Assembly: GCA_027489965.1 (NCBI GenBank)
Contig: JAIXZA010000131.1
Span: 1 to 64,000 of the forward strand
Origin: Verrucomicrobiaceae bacterium
GTDB taxonomy: Bacteria; Verrucomicrobiota; Verrucomicrobiia; Verrucomicrobiales; Verrucomicrobiaceae
Direction: 5' to 3'
Length of the DNA: 64,000 nt
The notes beneath the pieces were generated by a model. The model had not been told where the DNA came from. It made no database searches and saw nothing but the letters and a program-made list of their open reading frames with translations. This document shows, piece by piece, positions 59,684 through 64,000 of this stretch. Position 1 is the first letter of the stretch; every line of letters starts with the position of its first letter. The translations under genes and the position numbers were made by a program.

Positions 59684-62600
59684 CGCAGAGTGACAAAGTC
59701 GTTGTGATTGAGCAGCGCCTGCAAAAACAGGCTGCGGTTCTGTTTCAATGCCTTGAAGCCTTCGAGGCTTGCGAGACGCTCGGCATCAGAGGGCGGGCGA
59801 CCGAGCACGGTGAGGAAGGATTGCGTCACGAAAGGCTCCGCATCGAGCTTAGCAAGCTTTGTGGCCAAGGCGTCGGCGCATTCGCGGCTAAGCTTGCTGT
59901 TAGTCAAAGCAAGCGCCTGCTGGGGCACGACGCTTTCGTTACGGCGGTAACATTCGAGGACGTTGCTGTTGTCGAAGACAGCGAGGAAGCGGTGCTCAGT
60001 CTCGGCATTCTGGATGAAGTAAAGCGAGCGACGTGGACTAGTCTCCGATGACGCGGGATCGAGACTTGGGCCACCAAGCGTGAGATCGAGTTTCCCGGCG
60101 AGATGCAGGAGGCTGTCGCGCACGACCTGGCTTTCCATGCGGCGCGGATTCATGCGCCAGTAGTTCGCGTTATCGGGATCGGCAGTGACTGTGGCGTCGT
60201 CGGCCTGCGCATTTGAGGAACTGCGACGATACAACTCGGAGAGCACCATGGCGCGATGCAGATGCTTCAGGCTCCAGCCGCTGTTCATGAAATCGACCGT
60301 GAGCGTGTCGAGGATGTCCTGATGCAACGGCACGAGTGAGCGGCGGCCAAAGTCGTCCATATTAGCAACAAGCGGAGCGCCAAAGTGCCGCATCCAGACT
60401 TGATTCACGAGCACACGGGCCGTGAGAGGATTGCGTTTGTCGGCAATCCATTTGGCGAAAGCAAGTCTGCGGCCCGTGCTGGTGTCGGGATAGGTCTGCA
60501 CCGTGGCATTGGTGCTCTCCTCAGGCCCTTCCTGAGCCTTAAAACTCGCTGGCAAGGAGGTGTAAGACTCTCCAGGAACTGCGGCTTTCTTCTTTGCTTT
60601 CTCCAAGGCTTCGCCTGCGGTTTTGATTTTCTTCGCGTCGGCCTTGGCCTTTGAATCGCCCACAGCTTTGAAAAGATCGACCTCAGCTTGCGCGAGTTTG
60701 TAGTTTGCCTCGGCGGCAGCGGCGGTTTGGGCGAGTGCTTTGTCCCGCTTGGCCTGATCCGCAGCAAAAACGGCGCGAATCATCGCGGGTTTAGCCTTTG
60801 CGGCAGCGAGTTGTTTCTCTGCGAGTACAAGGGCGCCTTTTGCATCCGCAAGCGGCACTGACTTGTCGGCGGCAGGTTCGCGTAAATCGGCATCTGGGGC
60901 CAGTTCGGCGAGTTTAAAACTGTGAAATTCGACATCAGCATCGAAGGCTGAGATGGATAAGTGGCCAGGACGACGTTGCTGCGGCAGACGAAAAGCCAGA
61001 ACTGGCTCGTCATTGATGCTAGCATTGATGAGTTGCCCGCGCACGCGCAGATCCAGCGTGTAGCGGACATCTTGCGAGATGGTGCGTGCCGTTGAACCGT
61101 TCGTTGAATAACTGGTATTGCCGCCATTGGTCAAGGCGACTTGAATTTTCGACCCGCCACTGAAAGCACTCATATAAACCATCACATTGTCCTTACCCAC
61201 GCCGTCAAAGACGATACCAACGGATTTCCATTTCTGACCGCCACGAATGGTGAAGCTCAAACTCGCCTCGAAATCGACGGGCGGGGCTGGTTTCAAGCGC
61301 AGCGAACGGCGTTCGGCTCCAGTTTCATGCTGGCGCACGCCAATCGGCGAATGCTTCCAGTCGCCTTTGAGGATCTCCCACTGCTGTGGCTTCGCGACGG
61401 TGAAATCATCACTAACGAGTACCTTGGGCTTCATCACGGGCTTGGCATCAAGCGGGCGCGCTTTGGCCTGTGCCAGCCTTGCTTGTTCAAGCATTTTCTG
61501 CGCTGCAGCGATGCCGCGCTCGGCGACGTGGAGATGATCTTGGAGAACAAACGGCAGCAGCGCCGGCTTGGTAGATGTAAGAGGCAGTTTGATAGACGCT
61601 TGCTGGAAAGCGGCAAACTCCAGCACCTGTGGAATGCCCGCTGTCAGTGGCTTCGATTTATCCTCGTTCTTCTCATCGCCGCGCACATGAACGAAAGTTG
61701 GTTTATCGAGATGCAGGTCATAGACACGCGGCAGACCGTTTTTCTCGAAGTCGGGTTCGCCACTCCATGGGTCTAGGCGCACATGCAGCGGCTCGAAGAT
61801 GGCACGCATGCGGTAGTACTCGGCCTGCTCAATGGGATCGTATTTGTGGTCGTGGCACTTCACGCACTGCATCGTCAAGCCGAGGAAAGCGCGGCAGGTA
61901 TGCTCGATGGTTTCATCCAGCCAAGTGGTCCGATTAAAGAGGTAATAGCTGCGGGCGAGGAAGCCAGTGGCACGCAGGTTATCGCGATCTTCCGGCGCGA
62001 GTTCATCAGCGGCGAGCATCTGCACGATCATCTGGTCGTAACCTTTGTCGGCGTTCAGCGACTCGACGATCCAGTCACGCCAATGCCAGATATGCTTCTG
62101 CGAATGACGAAGCTGAGCGCCGAGGCCATACCAGTCGCAATAGCGCCAGATGTCCATGAAGTGGCGGGCCCAGCGCTCGCCGTGTTGCGGTGTGCCGAGC
62201 AGATGATCCACCACGTTTGCGCAAGCTTTTCGTGCGACTGGCGAAGACAAGGAGACAACTGGACTGTGCTTGTCTGCGCATTGAGCCAGAAACTTCTCAA
62301 TCGCCTCCGCCGTCGGTGGCAGACCGATGAGATCGAGATAGACGCGACGCAGCCAAATCTCAGGGGCAGCTTCAGGCTGTGGATTGAGCTTTTTCAAAGC
62401 GAGTCGTGCTGCGAGAAGCGCATCCATCGACTTGCCGGATGATTTAGGCACTTGATAGGCCCAATGCGCACGCGGATCGGCCTCGGGCTGCTCATTCGCA
62501 GGCGCGGGTGCTCCGGCGGCAAGCCAGGCTTTGAGTTTGGCAACCTGCTCGTTGTTGAGCATCGATCCCTCGCCCTCGGGCGGCATGCGGTCATTCTTGT

Positions 62601-62871
62601 CAGTGGTGGTGACACGTTCGAGCAACAGCGAATGATCACCCACAAGGATGTCGCCCCCATCGCCGCCTTTGTGCATAGCGACAGTGGTGTCGAGTCGAAG
62701 GTCTGCTTTCTGCTTCAACGCACCGTGGCAAGAGTAGCAACGCTCTTTGAGAAGCGGCTTAATCTCCTTTTCATAATCCACCGCCAGAGCAGGAAGGGCA
62801 ATGCAGGTGAGCATGAGGGTCCCTCGTGCCAGGATGAGGCGCAGGAGTAAACGGAGGACCGGGGTGTTCAT
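59680..62871 (-). CDS. PSCyt1-DUF1549-DUF1553 exported haem protein
   Basis: A 1063-residue exported protein (signal peptide residues 1-30). An N-terminal planctomycete cytochrome c domain has haem motif CYSCH (C45, C48, H49) and the MPPEGEG loop. DUF1549 (WLRRVYLDLIGLPPT, DWIVESLNADKGYDQMIVQM) holds a second haem motif CVKCH (C336, C339, H340). A concanavalin-like beta domain (about 480-660) and a long A/K-rich helical segment follow, then DUF1553 (RNPLTARVLVNQVWMRHFG, MNPRRMESQVVRDSLLH). It is larger than the 731-residue relative at 6202 and carries the extra lectin-like domain. It is translated with the adjacent DUF1501 gene. A role in extracellular polymer oxidation is often supposed for such pairs but is unproven. 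Confidence 0.9.
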   Translation of the reverse strand: MNTPVLRLLLRLILARGTLMLTCIALPALAVDYEKEIKPLLKERCYSCHGALKQKADLRLDTTVAMHKGGDGGDILVGDHSLLLERVTTTDKNDRMPPEGEGSMLNNEQVAKLKAWLAAGAPAPANEQPEADPRAHWAYQVPKSSGKSMDALLAARLALKKLNPQPEAAPEIWLRRVYLDLIGLPPTAEAIEKFLAQCADKHSPVVSLSSPVARKACANVVDHLLGTPQHGERWARHFMDIWRYCDWYGLGAQLRHSQKHIWHWRDWIVESLNADKGYDQMIVQMLAADELAPEDRDNLRATGFLARSYYLFNRTTWLDETIEHTCRAFLGLTMQCVKCHDHKYDPIEQAEYYRMRAIFEPLHVRLDPWSGEPDFEKNGLPRVYDLHLDKPTFVHVRGDEKNEDKSKPLTAGIPQVLEFAAFQQASIKLPLTSTKPALLPFVLQDHLHVAERGIAAAQKMLEQARLAQAKARPLDAKPVMKPKVLVSDDFTVAKPQQWEILKGDWKHSPIGVRQHETGAERRSLRLKPAPPVDFEASLSFTIRGGQKWKSVGIVFDGVGKDNVMVYMSAFSGGSKIQVALTNGGNTSYSTNGSTARTISQDVRYTLDLRVRGQLINASINDEPVLAFRLPQQRRPGHLSISAFDADVEFHSFKLAELAPDADLREPAADKSVPLADAKGALVLAEKQLAAAKAKPAMIRAVFAADQAKRDKALAQTAAAAEANYKLAQAEVDLFKAVGDSKAKADAKKIKTAGEALEKAKKKAAVPGESYTSLPASFKAQEGPEESTNATVQTYPDTSTGRRLAFAKWIADKRNPLTARVLVNQVWMRHFGAPLVANMDDFGRRSLVPLHQDILDTLTVDFMNSGWSLKHLHRAMVLSELYRRSSSNAQADDATVTADPDNANYWRMNPRRMESQVVRDSLLHLAGKLDLTLGGPSLDPASSETSPRRSLYFIQNAETEHRFLAVFDNSNVLECYRRNESVVPQQALALTNSKLSRECADALATKLAKLDAEPFVTQSFLTVLGRPPSDAERLASLEGFKALKQNRSLFLQALLNHNDFVTLR

Positions 62872-63016
62872 TTGTCTTGTCGCGGGACAGAACGCCGCCT
62901 GGAGATGAACTCTTGCCGCGCAGAACCGGTCTTCCCATGACTCATGTGATTTTACTCTGACAGCTGTTAGCCTCTTAGACTGAGCGGCTAAAATAAATCA
63001 TTCCGTCAAATTTTAT

Positions 63017-63072
63017 TCTTCCCCTAACTCTTTGAATCTGAGATCGTCGTCGAGGTAACCTCAACGTCAACC
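63017..63072 (+). promoter_or_regulatory. Conserved leader of the second metzincin-family gene
   Basis: TCTTCCC (63017) and TGAGATCGTC (63039) repeat the motifs seen before the gene at 49450, at identical distances (56 and 34 bp) from the ATG. The intergenic gap is shared with the divergent haem protein gene. It implies common control of two large surface proteins 13 kb apart. Confidence 0.55.
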
Positions 63073-64000
63073 ATGCGCCTAAATCAAACCCTTTGGCTCA
63101 CATGCCTTATTGCCCTTGCTTGCTTGCTGGGCATCTACCTTTCTGCGCCTAGCAATTTAGCGCCTAAATTCGCTAAGCCAGAATCACGCCCGGCTGCTGA
63201 AAAAGTAGCTCACGTAGAAGTGCCATTAAAGCAGACGGCTTCACTTCCAAAGGCTGAATCAACAGCAGTCACGCAGGTTTCAAGTGATGTCCTAGAACGC
63301 TTTGATCACTGGACGAAAAACTACCTTCAAGCCAAGGAAACTGAAAAGGCAGACCTAATCGCCAAAGGCCAGAAGCTGGCTAAAGAACGTCGCCCAGTTT
63401 TTAAGGCGCTGATCATTGAAAATCCGCGTGAGGCCATCCAGAAGGCGGTGCCGATGGTGGTGAGGCAGAATTTGCCGCCAGAGATTGTTTCGCTGTTGGA
63501 GAAGCGAATGAACCATGTCGGGGCCATTCGCGTAATGCAGGGCGTGCCGCTGGATCGGAATGATCCGCCGGTGCCGACTTACCGGGAGGTGGAGTTGGAA
63601 AAGGGCGGGACGTATCGTGCTTATGTATATGGCGAGAGGGCGAATAAGCTGACTTGGACGGCTGGGGCTTCCGTCAACGGCGTGGCCATGGACTCTGAGT
63701 TTGCTATCAGCGATGACCCAACACGGAGGCTAGAGGTGGGTGAGCGGCTGCCAGAAGGTAAAACAGTCATCGCCAGCTGCCCTGTTTCTGGAAAGTCGGT
63801 CGTCGATCCTAAAGATGTGCCCGCTGTCGTGCCTGAGAACCTGCCAGCCGTCGAGACGCCGACGCAGATCATCACGTTCTGCGATGGCTCACACATCGCG
63901 GTTCAAAATCAGACGATCTTGTATGGTGAAGGTGTGACGGGCGGGTCGTTTGCGTTTTCGGGTATTTTGCCGGGCTCGCCGACTTCGTCGCTGGGCCAGG
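63073..64000 (+). CDS. Second exported metzincin-family protein, 5' part only
   Basis: The frame from ATG 63073 stays open to the window end (309 codons visible). The N-terminal signal/anchor (MRLNQTLWLTCLIALACLLG) and the proregion align with the gene at 49450: RFDHWTKNYLQAKETEKADL, PMVVRQNLPPEIVSLLE and CPVSGKSV correspond to FDHWSRTYLAAVEAERGALR, PMVVRQKLPAEIVAELEE and CPVSGKST. The zinc site lies beyond the edge, so protease identity is inferred from homology. If it continues like its relative it will be another very large extracellular protein. Confidence 0.85.
   Translation, partial: MRLNQTLWLTCLIALACLLGIYLSAPSNLAPKFAKPESRPAAEKVAHVEVPLKQTASLPKAESTAVTQVSSDVLERFDHWTKNYLQAKETEKADLIAKGQKLAKERRPVFKALIIENPREAIQKAVPMVVRQNLPPEIVSLLEKRMNHVGAIRVMQGVPLDRNDPPVPTYREVELEKGGTYRAYVYGERANKLTWTAGASVNGVAMDSEFAISDDPTRRLEVGERLPEGKTVIASCPVSGKSVVDPKDVPAVVPENLPAVETPTQIITFCDGSHIAVQNQTILYGEGVTGGSFAFSGILPGSPTSSLGQ

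Overview
The window looks like a chromosomal segment of a Verrucomicrobiota bacterium, probably of the Prosthecobacter/Verrucomicrobium type. This is inferred from family content, because no rRNA is present. The supporting families are several DUF1501 and DUF1549/DUF1553 (planctomycete-type cytochrome) proteins, a ThuA/PVC-dehydrogenase fusion, a PEP-CTERM protein, and giant Calx-beta surface proteins ending in a DADGDG-type calcium loop. Typical housekeeping genes lie between them. No tRNA, rRNA, insertion sequence, prophage or CRISPR array was found.

Layout. 1-1744: a truncated exported sialidase-like gene diverges from a LacI-family regulator, with a strong inverted repeat over the regulator's start codon. 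1948-12689: a six-gene minus-strand cassette of three tandem DUF1501 proteins, a DUF1549/DUF1553 haem protein, a pre-peptidase-C-like protein and a haem/WD40 protein. 12898-19558: a type I restriction-modification operon in the order hsdR-hsdS-fic-hsdM on the minus strand. 19604-20210: a gene-free stretch with a 43-bp tandem repeat array and a 22-bp palindrome. 20211-24668: a 1485-residue fusion of ThuA, discoidin-like, SGNH, dehydrogenase-like and azurin-like domains. 24939-28332: two tandem outer-membrane beta-barrel paralogues that share an upstream block. 28310-33381: a secreted helical protein, an exported pyruvyl-transferase-like protein, a modified FmdB-like protein, a polysaccharide-export lipoprotein, DoxX and RuvC. 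33454-38861: gpmI, a toxin-antitoxin pair overlapping a small tyrosine phosphatase, a PEP-CTERM protein, and a secreted aldose epimerase coupled to a PP2C phosphatase. 38862-46495: a BioA-NifS fusion diverging from ribF, a clear bidirectional terminator, a membrane protein, an A-type Fe-S carrier, mutL and galU. 46614-58191: a sensor kinase/response regulator pair followed by a 2913-residue metzincin/Calx-beta protein. 58259-62871: a second DUF1501 + DUF1549/1553 pair, overlapping by 4 bp. 63073-64000: the start of a second metzincin-family giant protein that shares leader elements with the first.

How the genes may work together. The exported DUF1501/DUF1549/1553 proteins and the ThuA fusion point to extracytoplasmic redox or carbohydrate chemistry, and the sialidase/LacI pair fits glycan foraging. 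The RM-Fic locus is a defence island, and the PIN/RHH/phosphatase triplet is a possible regulatory or defence module. The BioA-NifS fusion could join a biotin-pathway aminotransferase to the sulfur donor needed to rebuild the Fe-S cluster of biotin synthase. It is the most striking single-gene observation here.
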